Part shown: piece by piece, positions 1-9,515 of the stretch | Position numbering within the stretch: position 1 is the first letter of the stretch | How the letters are laid out: each line of letters opens with the position of its first letter | From: Polymyxa betae | Lineage: Eukaryota > Endomyxa > Phytomyxea > Plasmodiophorida > Plasmodiophoridae | Assembly (NCBI GenBank): GCA_003693705.1 | Contig: RBZT01000643.1 | Location: 1-35,050 of the forward strand | DNA: 35,050 nt | Direction of reading: 5' to 3' | Notes under the pieces: model-generated | Database searches by the model: none | Told to the model about the DNA's origin: nothing | The model's input: only the letters and a program-made list of their open reading frames with translations | Made by a program: the position numbers and the translations under genes

Positions 1-1
1 T

Positions 2-814
2 ATGATCCGGCGTAGAGCCAAGACAACTGAATGTGGAATGCAGCTGAAGAGCTATTGTCTATCTCATCGATGCGATGGAAAGCTGTTTCACCCCGACACC
101 TTTTCTGCACATGAATGGGCAGACCAAAATATGTCTAAGCATGTAAAAGACAACGCATCATCAATATCGTCAGCTTCGGAACGTGTGGCTTATCTGGAAA
201 GCACGGTCCACAATGTATCAGTGTCTAGCGAATACGGCAATGCTGGAGCAAGTATCGATATTGAAATCGATTTGGCACTTTCTGCGTGTGGCGCCCAATC
301 TGACCATCAACTATCAAGTGTGTATCCAGAGAACAGCAGCGTTACCAATTCTCCAGAGCTGGCCGTCCTTTCGGATAACCGAACAAATTCGATAAGCTCA
401 ATCCACGAAGCTGATTTCAACCACAATGGCGTGTATATTGATCCAATGGACGATTTGAAGTTCAAATTCGATCAATACATAGCAAAGACTATGAACAATG
501 GGCAAAGGTTGCTCCAAACTCGATCGGTCATTCATCAGAACCAAATTGATGAGCTTGACATCCCCTCATTACAGCATCTAGAGAGAATCAAGATTAAGAT
601 CATGAAATTTGCAGATCAACGCTTTAGATCACGGATTAACCGAAAAAGTGTAGACGAGCTGTTAAAATTGTATCTTTTGGAAATGTCAACGCGGCCAGAC
701 CCCCAGACTGGAGAAGCCATGGGAATGTATCGGAATTTCCCTGAAGGATGGGATCAAGCCATGAAAACCGTTTTGAGGGATCTCTTCCTGAATTTTAAGC
801 CGATACTTTTGTAA
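2..814 (+). pseudogene. Tnp2/KDZ-like transposon protein, N-terminal part
   Basis: A 270-codon open stretch. Residues 18-37 read YCLSHRCDGKLFHPDTFSAH, the C.C..C.G.....T...H pattern that opens many CACTA/KDZ-like proteins and probably binds zinc. Residues 45-150 are Ser/Asn-rich and probably disordered. Residues 150-260 look helical, including an RIKIKIMKFADQRF segment. The frame closes with TAA at 812-814, and the next family motif begins about 50 bp downstream in the same strand, so the stop or an unrecognised intron interrupts the gene. The first in-frame Met is at position 2, so the true start may be upstream of the window. The assignment rests on the finger pattern and on the downstream motifs; alone it would be weak. 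Confidence 0.5.
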
Positions 815-850
815 TCATGCCCGAATGGGCATTGCATATTAGTTCTGAAC

Positions 851-1670
851 TTGGAGAACGAGCAGGAGTATCCTGAATGTCACACATCAAGAAAGAAATC
901 AAAATCGTTTCTGTACTGGCCGATATCATATGATATACAGGTTTCAAATTTTTCGAGTGTTGTCGAATTTGAAATGATCAAATGTTTTGCAGATCCGATT
1001 CGCGTTCCCGTCAATCGCTGCTCTCTTTCGATCCGGGTTTTCTGAAATCGACGACCTAGTCAGAGACTTCAAGGCAACGAACATGAGGGAGGAGATAATG
1101 TCAGATTGGGTGCAAGGAAACCTTTTCTACGATCACAACGTTCCTTTTCATCTGGAAGCCACTGGAGAACTCTCTATGTCTACAAATATAATTTAATGTA
1201 ATTTCCTCATAGCTGACAGCGAGTTAGATGGAATGGAAACGATGGTACTGGCATTGGCGCATTCGCTTGATGGAGCGCGATTGCACAATTCATCAAAGGA
1301 ATCAATCTGGCCGCATCTCTTCTCTTATCTTACTCTGCCGCCCTCTCCCTGTTGCAAACCCTCTTCAGTTATGATGACCTCCTATTCATATTTCTCAAGC
1401 CAAGCGTTTTTCAAACTGATTGCTCATGAGCTCAATGTTATCAACCAGAGGGGATTGTGTATTTCGATTCGGTTACTAACCGACTTTTAATGGAAAGGAA
1501 TGGCTAAGAAGAACACAGTTGTCATAGTCACATTAAGAGGCTGTGTGATCAGATAAAAGTCAAGTAGATGCGCATCATGGGTGACATGCCCGCTTTTGCA
1601 AAGCCATGAGAAAAGCTGGTCACAACAGCTGACATGGAGCCTGTATATGCTCTATTGAAGGTGACATCAG
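851..1670 (+). pseudogene. Tnp2/KDZ-like transposase, catalytic-core fragments
   Basis: Three frames carry the conserved core in order. Around 869-925 the reading YPECHTSRKKSKSFLYWPI matches the CPxC-x-R...FxYxPL block. Around 1245-1350 the reading LALAHSLDGARLHNS, then IWPHLFSYLTLPPSP, matches the block with the first putative catalytic Asp (codon 1269-1271) followed by WP...NLPP. Around 1568-1662 the readings RIMGDMPAF and GACICSIEG match the DxPA and C-x-C block. Each piece is in a different frame and stops intervene. No single open frame survives. In the family this domain cuts and rejoins transposon ends; here it cannot be functional. Confidence 0.58.
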
Positions 1671-2285
1671 TGAGCAGCGTACATGCCGGCTAGGCTCGTT
1701 TGCGTTCTTACCTAAGCATCATCAGTTTCGTAAACGTGCCCTGATTCCGAATTGTTTGAATCTGCAACGATATCGCCTACACCATGTTTTTGGACGAAGA
1801 ATTCAATAGTGGAAGCAGGTAACTGAAGTAAGATGAAAGAAAGTTTACTTATCCGATCAACTGTTTTACAGGCCAAAATGCTACTCGTTAGGAGCTGGCG
1901 AAGAATAATGAGCGCAGTGCCAAGGCTCATAACGGTGTCGCTCGCAAAGCCAAAGGGACGATCAAGCCTTACGATCGTCAATCCGACAAGGAACATCCAT
2001 ACAAAAGTTCAGGACCAGGGCAATATGGTGTTGACGCCTTAACGGAAACCCTGAGCTCAGGACGGGACCCAAGCTGGCAGTATAAATCTGATTTTATGCA
2101 TCACTTAGGCGTAAGTCAAAGACTTGTATCATTTGCTGTCACAAGATTTTTAACCAAAACTGCAGAACGTGGTTAGGACTCCAGTGGAATCCGTAGACCA
2201 CGAAAGTGGTGGATCTGGCATCGCCTTCACTGCTGAGGCAAGGGAATCAGAACAGGTTTTAGGCAGGCTAAAGCATGTCTGAGAT

Positions 2286-2950
2286 GTGGAATCGCCGCTT
2301 CCTTGGTCTTTGGTTGCAAATAGCCGTATGCAAATATCCAAGCGCCTCAGCTTTCTCGTGGTTCCAGAAAGTATGGCCAAGACAATACAGTACGCTTATG
2401 AAATTAACGGATGTTTGAACAGGCACAGAGGAAGTGTTCAATCCATATGTAAAGTCACAAATTTTGACCAAAAACGCACAATGGCACATGTTGCTACACG
2501 GATTGTTCAAATTTATGGCAAGAGGTCTTTTTCAAAAGACTGCAGACGCAAAAGCTGGTCAGAAAGCCCTTTATGGTTTCTTTGGCTGCCTTTCACAGAT
2601 AATTTGCTCCATTTTGAAGCGTTCCCAACTTGAAAGACCACTGCTGAAAATAACAGAAAGCCTGGCAGTTTTGGAAGAGGTAAGCTGCTTGTATTTATGG
2701 AACTGGAAAACGTCTTCACTCACAGTTCAAGATTTTCAGAAACTTCCCAGCATGTACATGACTCTACCGGTGCAATTTATGCTGCATATTGTGCCTCATA
2801 TTCTACATGATTTCGGGCCTCTAACTCCAACGTCTTGGAATGTTTGACCGGAGCGGTGTATGAGACCTTTGAAGTCCATGATTCACGCTAGCCGAGGGCA
2901 ATCAGTCAACATAATGAACAGCTACTCAGAACAAGTGGTGATATCGTGCT
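2286..2950 (+). pseudogene. Tnp2/KDZ-like transposase, helical C-terminal core
   Basis: Two overlapping frames cover this part. The better one runs through HMLLHGLFKFMARGLFQKTA, ALYGFFGCLSQI and QFMLHIVPHILHDFGPL, the region where KDZ/CACTA proteins have an HxLLH...ALYxF...HLxxHLPxHIxxxGP pattern. It closes at 2845-2847 just after PTSWNV. One base of frame change then gives ERCMRPLKSMIHASRGQSVN, matching the conserved ER block that normally follows directly. The single-base shift at about 2847 is therefore a clear inactivating lesion. Confidence 0.58.
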
Positions 2951-3571
2951 TCCGGTATGATGGCAGTATCCACCAAGCAAAATACTGATCCTACTATTGG
3001 GATAGGCGTGAATACCATCAGCAATTTCCCTACTGCTCAGACAGTTGTGGACATTTGGAGAATCAAAGATGCCGATGAAAGCAAAACCGATGATGAATTG
3101 GAAACCATTCCGGTGATATTTACAGTTCAAGATTTGCAGTTAGGTTCTAGATTACTACAATGAGTGCAGTCAAACCGATCCCAACGATTTTTATTCAGGA
3201 AGGTTACTTGAAGAATTTTTCAATCAGATCTAGCAGTATCGACATTCGGTGGTTTTCAATCAGGGCCTTATCCAGCCTTTCTCACAGCAACAGCTAACTC
3301 ATCAGCCGATAACGTTTTCCACCGTCACCATTCTGATCTGCTACAATTTTTAGGGAGAGAAGGCTTCCAGGAGAATCTCCAGAATGCTTTAAAAGGTAAG
3401 CTTCGTTGTAGTAATGGTCATGGAAGCAACTGGAAATGTTTGGGACAGTGTTATTTTAACAGATTGCCTTTATTTAAATTCGATACGCTGAGTAGTTACA
3501 GCCAATTGTTTGTTTAATCTCCAATACAAGAAGTGTTTTCTTCAGATTTCCTGGCTTTCCCCTAACCTGCA

Positions 3572-4063
3572 ATGTCATTTTACAAAAACGATTTAGGAGA
3601 AATTCTGACAATCAAACGAGGGCGACACAAAGGAAAGCTCATTCGATCCCGCGAATACGAAGAAAAACGGTCGCTGAAAACCTGCAACCATATCATGCAG
3701 GTCATAATCGACTCAGCCAGAGCCCGCGGAACAGATCACTGGTTTTGTCCTGTTAATTGGTTTACAAAGATGTCAACAATCGAAGAGTTGCCAGTAATGA
3801 CCATTGCATACGTTGATTGGTTCCAGTCTCTTCCAGGATCTTCAAATCCTGCCTTTACAACTGATGAAGGGACCGACCTCCCTCTAGTTAAACCAATGAA
3901 CAAGACAGAGAACAAAAAATGGTGTAGGTGGGTGCTTTTGGATAATGTCAACCCTTGCAATTATATGCTGGGAAAAATCGAGGGAGTCAAAGATTACTTC
4001 ATAATTCGAAACTCGAACAGAGCGAATAAACTTTTATTGATATTCCTCATTAGCATTATCTGA
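3572..4063 (+). pseudogene. Tnp2/KDZ-like transposon protein, C-terminal domain
   Basis: A 163-codon open stretch with a true ATG (MSFYKNDLGEILTIKRGRHK). The middle reads MTIAYVDWFQSLPGSSNP, close to the 'xAYVxW' strand pattern seen after the catalytic core in many CACTA/KDZ proteins. Then DNVNPCNYMLGKIEGVKDYF may correspond to the terminal 'V.xI..R' strand. The end (ANKLLLIFLISII) is unusually hydrophobic and probably reads into non-native sequence. This is a separate frame from the upstream core, about 600 bp away with no recognised motif between. The assignment is mostly by position and order. Confidence 0.4.
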
Positions 4064-5170
4064 AAGAGAATCTCAACAAAGAAAGATTCTGTCACGGAAG
4101 ACGAAAAGTAGTTAGAAGATGATAAACAGCTGCTTTATATGCATCTGGATCGCGACGACAAGAGAAGCTCCTGACCAATATGTTCATCGATGGCAATGCG
4201 GCGACAATGGCACTAGTAACAGCAGGAACCGGCGATAGACAGAGCGCAGGCCCTGTTATTATTGAACAGAGTGGGCCCACGAAGACAGGAAAATATCGCA
4301 GCCGTGATCGCCAGAGGCTGCTTCATCAGCAGGGGCAGCAGCACCGACAAAATAACACAACCCAGCGAACAACTAAGGAAAAAGGAAAAAATGTCTGGAA
4401 ATGGAATAACCTAATAAATAACGATTACTGAATTACAACATTCAAACAGATTGATAAACCAGATAACACTTAATGAGAGAAAGAGTACTCTCACGTTATA
4501 AGAAGCAGCAGCTGAAACTGCAGAACCAAACCATCAGCAGCAGCAGCAGCAGCACAGTACCGTCAATATCAACAGCACCAGCACCAGGAAGCATTAGCAG
4601 CAATAGTGGCCTCGAAGTTAACTGAAAGTAACGGTAGGTGTACCAGAAGCACAATCAGAATCCTGAGAACACAATTTATCAGATCAAGATAAGAAACGGA
4701 AAGTGTCTCGATAAGAAATCATCAAGCTGACATAATTGAAAATGCACAAATGCTCCAGTTTTCCGAAAAAATACAGAAAAAAAATAAAGCGAAAAATAAA
4801 CTCATTGATATGATTGAAAAGATATAATATTCGGGATTCAGATCACACGTAATAAAACCAAAAATCCCTCACCTACAGCAGAAGCAGCAGCAGAAACGAC
4901 AGCAACGGCGTCAACAGGCAGTGATAACACCGAGAGCCGCATCAGCACCAGTATCTTCGTCACCAATAGTGACAGCGGCCGAAGTTGAAACAAGAGCACT
5001 ATCAGCAGCTGCAGCACAGTACCATCATTATCATCACCACCAGGAAGGATTAGCACCAACAGTGGCCGTGAAGTTAAATGCAGCTAGATGCTGTAGCTGC
5101 AAAAGAAATCGCAGCCATAGAATGCAGCCATAGCAGCACCAGTACAATCAGGATCCCTAAACCCCATCAT
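4064..5170. repeat. CAG/CAA-rich low-complexity region with imperfect repeats
   Basis: The stretch is dominated by CAG, CAA and GCA trinucleotides, with a run of six CAG triplets around 4534-4553. A segment at about 4540-4620 (cagcagcacagtaccgtcaa...atagtggcctcgaagttaa) recurs with changes at about 5010-5077 (cagcacagtaccatcattat...aacagtggccgtgaagttaa), and a third partial copy lies at about 4945-4990. Short open frames here (4180-4431 and 4921-5133 for example) are low-complexity and I do not call them genes. Confidence 0.6.
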
Positions 5171-5180
5171 CAAAAAATAC

Positions 5181-5654
5181 TGCAAAACGAGCTAATAATG
5201 ATAGACAGTATTCATAAACAATCATTGTTCAAAAGGTAAAAAGCCATCAAATTGATAGAGAGATTAAATAAAGGTCAAGACCTGCAAATAGGGACTTACC
5301 TGTAAACTCACACGTAGGTGATTGCCAACATTTTGGCTAGGCTCTGGGCTCAGCAGCCTCTTGCCATCACGGCGCCTTTCGACTAAAGGCGGTCGACAGA
5401 CACCATGATGGCACGGTGCCATTGAGCCAGAGAGCGACAGCCGGGACACAGCCGAAAACGTGACGGCGGGGAAGCGATGGTCTGAAAGACATCGCTGATG
5501 CCACGATTTGGACAGTGGTGTCGGCTCAGCCACGAGCGAGACGACGGCGCTGGATCCTTGATCGGGACAGCGGCGGCGTCACTCAGATCAGGACGATGAC
5601 CTCGGCTCCATAATTAATCTGGACCGAGGAGTCAGTACGATAATGACAAGACTA
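5181..5654. repeat. Tandem repeat unit A (~474 bp)
   Basis: First of two adjacent direct copies. Both begin tgyaaaacgagctaataa and share aatcattgt, gcaaatagggacttacct, cacgtaggtgattgcca, the aggctctgggctca block, the ccattgagccagagagcgac block and the tgaaagacatcgctgatgcc block in the same order and spacing. This copy is the more diverged in its hairpin. It has no gene. Similarity fades in the last ~120 bp of the unit. Confidence 0.75.
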
Positions 5655-6120
5655 TGTAAAACGAGCTAATAAAGACAGATAGGTTCAAAAACAATCATTG
5701 TATAAAAGGCAGAAACCTGTAAATAGATAGAGCAGATTAAAAAAAATCAAGACGAAAAACTCTGCAAATAGGGACTTACCTCTAAACAATAACACGTAGG
5801 TGATTGCCATTGGGCCAGGCTCTGGGCTCAACAGCCTCGCGCCATCATGGCGCCTGGCGACTGAAGGCGGTCGCCAGGCACCATGATGTCACGGTCCCAT
5901 TGAGCCAGAGAGCGACAGCCGAGAATCAGCACCAAAACGTGACGGCGGGTGACCGACGTCCTGAAAGACATCGCTGATGCCACGATCTGGACAGTGGGGT
6001 CAGTACGTTCATGATCAAGACAGCATCGTCTTCCCGATCAGAACGATGGCTCCGGATCCTTAGTCTGCACCGCGGCTCCAGTACGACCATGGCCAGGATG
6101 GCGCCTCCGACTCCATAACC
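5655..6120. repeat. Tandem repeat unit B (~466 bp)
   Basis: Second copy of the unit starting at 5181, beginning tgtaaaacgagctaataaag. The first ~350 bp align well by eye. The tail (about 6005-6120, gatcagaacgatg...ccgactccataa) only partly matches the tail of unit A (gatcaggacgatg...cggctccataa). No open frame in it resembles a known protein. Confidence 0.72.
5818..5913. repeat. Two-stage hairpin inside repeat unit B
   Basis: The inner arms are 5843-5861 (catcatggcgcctggcgac) and 5870-5888 (gtcgccaggcaccatgatg), pairing at 18 of 19 positions around an 8-nt loop. Outer arms gctctgggctcaa (5819-5831) and ttgagccagagagc (5900-5913) are also near-complementary, so the stem can extend. In unit A the equivalent sequence pairs less well. 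Such a structure could be a MITE core or a fold-back element end; its function is unknown. Confidence 0.75.
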
Positions 6121-6289
6121 TTAAGAGCAATGACGGCGCCAGGTTTTTGATCAGAATGGCGCTGCCGGCTAACGTTCCGAAGTGTCAGCAAATCAACACT
6201 GTCGCGCATCGAAGCGATCAGGTAGGTAAAATTGATCGAATAGGAATCGAAGCATCCAGTCACACGAACCGGTTACCAAAATTCCGATT

Positions 6290-7605
6290 AGATGCTATAA
6301 TTTTTCAATAAATTCCGTAAATTTATTGACAGTTCTATTGCAAATAAATGTTGGTCTGGATTTGCGGAAATTAGCGCCCTGATTTCATCAGGAAAGCAAA
6401 TTTTCGCTGCAGACCATACATACATTTGACCAACTCCGCCGCGCAGTTCTAAGAAATCGCATGGAAAAAGCAACCAGGATTCAAAAAGACAGGAAATGGC
6501 TGGAATCTCGCAGAAATCAGCTGGAAATGCATTCTAAGGCACCCTTTCGCAGTTCCGGTGCTCGAAGGGACTGCCAGCGAGCCTTTAAGATGCCGTTACC
6601 GTGTTCTGAGACAACACGCCCGCTAGACAAGCATCTATTAAACTCCTGATTTTCAGGAATTGAGGCAGCAGGCTGCCGGTACGGCACCACAATTATCGCG
6701 TCATGCGAAAGCCGGAATCTCCAAATTGATACTGACCTGGTGAGAAAAACCGCTCTGGGATCTTATGAGCGTTTGTCGATTCCCAGATGGTTGAATCATG
6801 CACAGATCCAGGCCAACCAGCTATCGCATACCGGATACGACGATTTTGATCGAACGTCAACAGTACGTTCATTGAATAGCGGCATTTGCGGTTATAATAC
6901 ACTTCGCCATCTAAGACAGGTTTTTGGTGGAGAGCCACATGTGTCCCATCAGTCGATAGAATGCACCCTTCGAACCCGTAATGGCGGTGATTGTAAGCGC
7001 TTAGAGACTTACGTTCCAAACCATCTGGCCTAAATGTAGGAATGCTGGAGAGAGAGCAAGGCTACCAGAATGCGGTCAGAATACTTGACAACACAGCCGT
7101 ATCCAACTCCTTTGGAACGAGCCACCATTCCAATTGCGGAGCCGTTTCCGTAATGTCCCAAACGATGAAGCGCACACGCCAACTGAATCCAAACCGCCCG
7201 CTGGGGATGGTCAGATTCATTTTTAAATACAGGATGTCCTTTGAATTGCACGTTAAATAATCTATCTAGCTAACGTAGTCGCTTTCTTGCGGAATTTACC
7301 TTCAATTTGCTTCAATATGTAGCAGAACGTGTCCTGGCTGCCCTAACTTCTTGTTTAAATTCTTCTACTGCTAAGTTTGGCAACAGTTGCAACGCGCCAA
7401 GATTCTTGGCTAGTAACCGCCGAGGATTGATGTTCCGATGTTGATTGAGGATGATTTTTAACTCGACGAGCTGGTTGATTGAACTCTTTACCTTATCGGG
7501 CCTGGCACGGCAGCTAAAACGAAGACTGGTGTGCTCAATAGCAAGGAGGCGAATGGTTTGATCAATATCTCGTAGTAAATGAGCTCTTGCCGAGTAACGA
7601 GCCAT
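6290..7605 (-). pseudogene. PIF/Harbinger (HARBI1-like) transposase, broken
   Basis: A minus-strand DDE transposase of the Harbinger type in four pieces. N-terminal region 7605-7312 begins MARYSARAHLLRDIDQTIRL. Piece 7251-7030 reads QFKGHPVF and RLGHYGNGSAIGMVARSKGV, the helix-turn-helix-like region. Piece 7019-6693 reads GFEGCILSTDGTHVALHQKP (first Asp), GEVYYNRKCRYSMN, AGWPGSVHDSTIW and QFGDSGFRMTR (second Asp). A one-base shift gives IVVPYRQPAA, then SEHGNGILKARWQSLR (acidic third residue) at about 6608-6556, with an in-frame stop 13 codons later. All three acidic residues survive but frameshifts and stops separate them. The C-terminal tail to about 6290 is only weakly recognisable. No terminal repeats or TWA duplication were found. 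Confidence 0.82.
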
Positions 7606-7637
7606 TTTAATTTTGGTAACCCCGCCAAGAGAAACGG

Positions 7638-7716
7638 TTCTCCCGCACCTTTCTGGACTGCCGGCGAATCGATTCTCTCGCACCTTTCTGGACCCCCCCA
7701 TAGAATCGATTCTGGG
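7638..7716. repeat. Short direct repeat and perfect palindrome
   Basis: The string cgcacctttctggac occurs twice within about 35 bp, and is followed by the 12-bp perfect palindrome agaatcgattct. This lies just upstream of the Harbinger start, on its 5' side. It may belong to the transposon's subterminal region, but no matching copy was seen at the other end. Confidence 0.5.
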
Positions 7717-8242
7717 CTTAATTTTGTTATCCCCTATTGCCACAACATATTCATATCGTGTACTTTTGGTGTCAAAAAATTACAGCTTGCAAAAGCTTTC
7801 AGAAGCATCATAAATACTGAAAATCAAACCATGATCAGCATAATTACTAACCAAGAACAATTGAATTTTTTAGTTGATGATCTTGTAACAACAGAAGCAG
7901 CAACAGCAACAATAATTCGGAAAAGAGGAATCGAATATATTAATGATAAGAATCAAAATAAAAAACAAACCTTCTAAAATGATCTGATCTAAACGAGCAG
8001 GAGATCTAGAGCAGCGACATCAATGACAGCATCTGATAATCAACATCTCGTCTCATCATCATCAGGATCATAAGCATTATGATCAACATCACCAGCATCA
8101 GCATAACGACATGACCCTCATCATTATCAGGACCATCATCTTATCCATGATCAACATCAATACAATGAGAAAAATCAAAATAAAAAAAAAACAAATGAAA
8201 TGCACTGATAAATACAAATATATATCAAACGGTGGCCATCAC
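7717..8242. repeat. Intergenic A-rich and ATC/ATCA low-complexity DNA
   Basis: No gene is supported here. From about 8020 to 8160 the sequence is a run of imperfect (ATC)n/(ATCA)n triplets (catcatcatcaggatcataa and similar), then poly-A-rich sequence. An apparent 132-codon frame at 7579-7977 begins inside antisense Harbinger sequence and resembles nothing. Confidence 0.55.
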
Positions 8243-8518
8243 TGTTAAAGATGGAGGGTGGAGGCAGAGGGTCAGCAGTCCTTTGCCGGAAGCTGCTGAC
8301 AGCGTCTACGAATATGGAAGTCGATGTTGAGGATAAGAGAGCAATATAAAGAATGAATGTATTATGAGCCGGGTGGCATCTTATATAGAGCTATAATATT
8401 ATCGCACTGTAATATATCGGAAAAGGCCGCCACGGAGTTTTGACCGCCTGTGTTGCATGGTCAAGCTTGTCTCTCTTTTTTGGTCAAAGAGGCTTGAACG
8501 TTAGTTTGAACTTCAACA
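8243..8518 (-). repeat. Copia LTR (3' LTR), 276 bp
   Basis: On the minus strand the LTR starts TGTTGAAG (8518-8511) directly after a purine tract and ends CTTTAACA (8250-8243), so its ends are imperfect inverted repeats in the TG...CA form of LTRs. A TATATAAG box lies at 8387-8380, and a 23-bp GC-rich block (8422-8444) sits 35 bp upstream of it. The 5' LTR of this element is missing from the window, so the outer limit rests on the terminal inverted repeat alone. Confidence 0.7.
8380..8387 (-). promoter_or_regulatory. TATA box of the Copia LTR
   Basis: The minus strand reads tatataag here, about 130 bp after the LTR start, where the U3 promoter of an LTR is expected. A related LTR at 15517-18348 has tatataat in the equivalent place. 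Confidence 0.55.
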
Positions 8519-8530
8519 CTCCCCCTCAAA
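8519..8530 (-). promoter_or_regulatory. Copia polypurine tract
   Basis: The minus strand reads tttgagggggag immediately before the LTR start TGTTGAAG. This is the usual plus-strand priming site of Ty1/copia elements, and it lies just downstream of the polyprotein end. Confidence 0.75.
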
Positions 8531-8559
8531 CTGATGTCTGGTGATTAAACAAATGCTTC

Positions 8560-9507
8560 CGTGCAAGTATGAAATTTTCTGGTGGTATTCGGTTAGGTGA
8601 GTACGTCCACGAGAATGCTGTCGGTTGGAACGTAAGTAACGATGACTTGCGCATCCTTGATCATCTGCCGGACGTAATGATATTAGACTTCGATATGTTT
8701 GGTTCGAATGTCAGTTCTGTTATTGCTACTGGCGACGATGCATCTTTTGTTGTCTTCAGCAATTACTGTTAGATTTTTGGCTGGAAAACCCAGCTCAGCC
8801 AAGAGTTGGCGAAGCCACACCGCTTCTAGAACTGCTCCGCACAGAGCAACATATTCGGCTTCGACCGACGACAAACTCGAGGATGTTTGGAGCTTGGATT
8901 TCCAGGCGATGAGTCCACCAGCAAGCATGAAAATGTAGCCTATTGTTGAACGACGCGTGTCGGTATCACCTGCCCAATTTGCGTCGGAAAATCCGATAGC
9001 CTCTTCATCGGTATGTTGCCTTTCGAATAAAATGCCTTGTCCCTTGGCCCCAGATAGATAGCGAAGCACACGCTGTGCTGCCTTCCAGTGCTGTTGGCCA
9101 GGGTTGCCTATGAAACGACATAAGGTTCCGACAGCTGCACTGATATCTGGTCGAGTATTAGATGATATCCAGTTTAGGCTTCCGACAAGCTCTGCGTATG
9201 GGACTTGCTGCATCCGTACCTTTTCGTCGTCACTTTTAGGACACATCCCCGTGGTCAGATAGAAACCTTGCTGATGAGGTGTCTCGGCAGGATTGCAATC
9301 AACCATCCAAAATTTTGTCAGGAGCTCATCGATATACCGTATATCCCGGGGAAATAACCACCACTACGCACTTTTTAAAAAAAATTTATACGGCCTCTTG
9401 GTTACAGAGGAAAATGGATTAAAAAAGTGCGCAAATGGTGGTTATTTGCCGGGATATACGGTACTCTTCTTGACTGATGAAGATGGATCTAGGGTCTGGA
9501 TCATGGT
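8560..9507 (-). pseudogene. Copia polyprotein: RT end and RNase H
   Basis: The minus strand carries the last RT segment SIFISQEE (9487-9464), split from YIDELLTKFWMVDCNPAETP (from 9334 leftwards) by a MITE. Then follow PYAELVGSLNWISSNTRPDI, GFSDANWAGDTDTRRSTIGY, SSVEAEYVALCGAVLEAVWL and AEDNKRCIV, with the Asp/Glu residues of the RNase H fold in place. The frame has an in-frame stop right after RTKHIEV (about 8681), where YHYVR would normally continue; reading on gives VIVTYVPTDSILVDVLT, the usual C-terminus, then another stop. The domain is otherwise well preserved, suggesting a fairly recent loss. Confidence 0.88.
9337..9461. mobile_element. 125-bp MITE with ~40-bp terminal inverted repeats and TA target site
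   Basis: The left end begins ccgtatatcccggggaaata and the right end, read on the other strand, begins ccgtatatcccggcaaataa; matching continues through ccaccac/t..cgcactttttt for about 40 bp. A TA dinucleotide flanks both sides (9335-9336 and 9462-9463). Deleting the element plus one TA joins the Copia RT frame as SQEEYIDELL. A TA target suggests the Tc1/mariner superfamily. It is too short to encode a transposase, so it must be mobilised by another element. Confidence 0.9.
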
Positions 9508-9515
9508 AGATTTGC

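Larger units (their letters stand above)
1..4063 (+). mobile_element. Decayed CACTA/KDZ-type (Tnp2-like) DNA transposon
   Basis: A chain of plus-strand fragments in changing frames follows the usual order of a Tnp2/KDZ-like transposase: an N-terminal Cys/His finger, a CxxC-R...FxYxPI block, a first catalytic-type SLDG block followed by WP and LPP, a DMPA and CxC block, a central helical region ending in FGPLTPTSWNV, an E-R-C-M-R-P segment and a C-terminal domain. Stops and frameshifts separate the pieces, so it is a pseudogene. The 5' end may lie outside the window. I could not identify terminal repeats or a target-site duplication, so the limits are those of the recognisable coding sequence. 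CACTA versus KDZ cannot be decided by eye. Confidence 0.62.

Noticed and set aside
4501-5060. CAG-rich tract as a possible poly-Gln or poly-Ala gene
   Set aside because: All frames are interrupted by stops within short distances, and the open pieces are pure low complexity.
7579-7977. 132-codon plus-strand frame
   Set aside because: It starts antisense to the Harbinger N-terminus and runs into A-rich low-complexity sequence.
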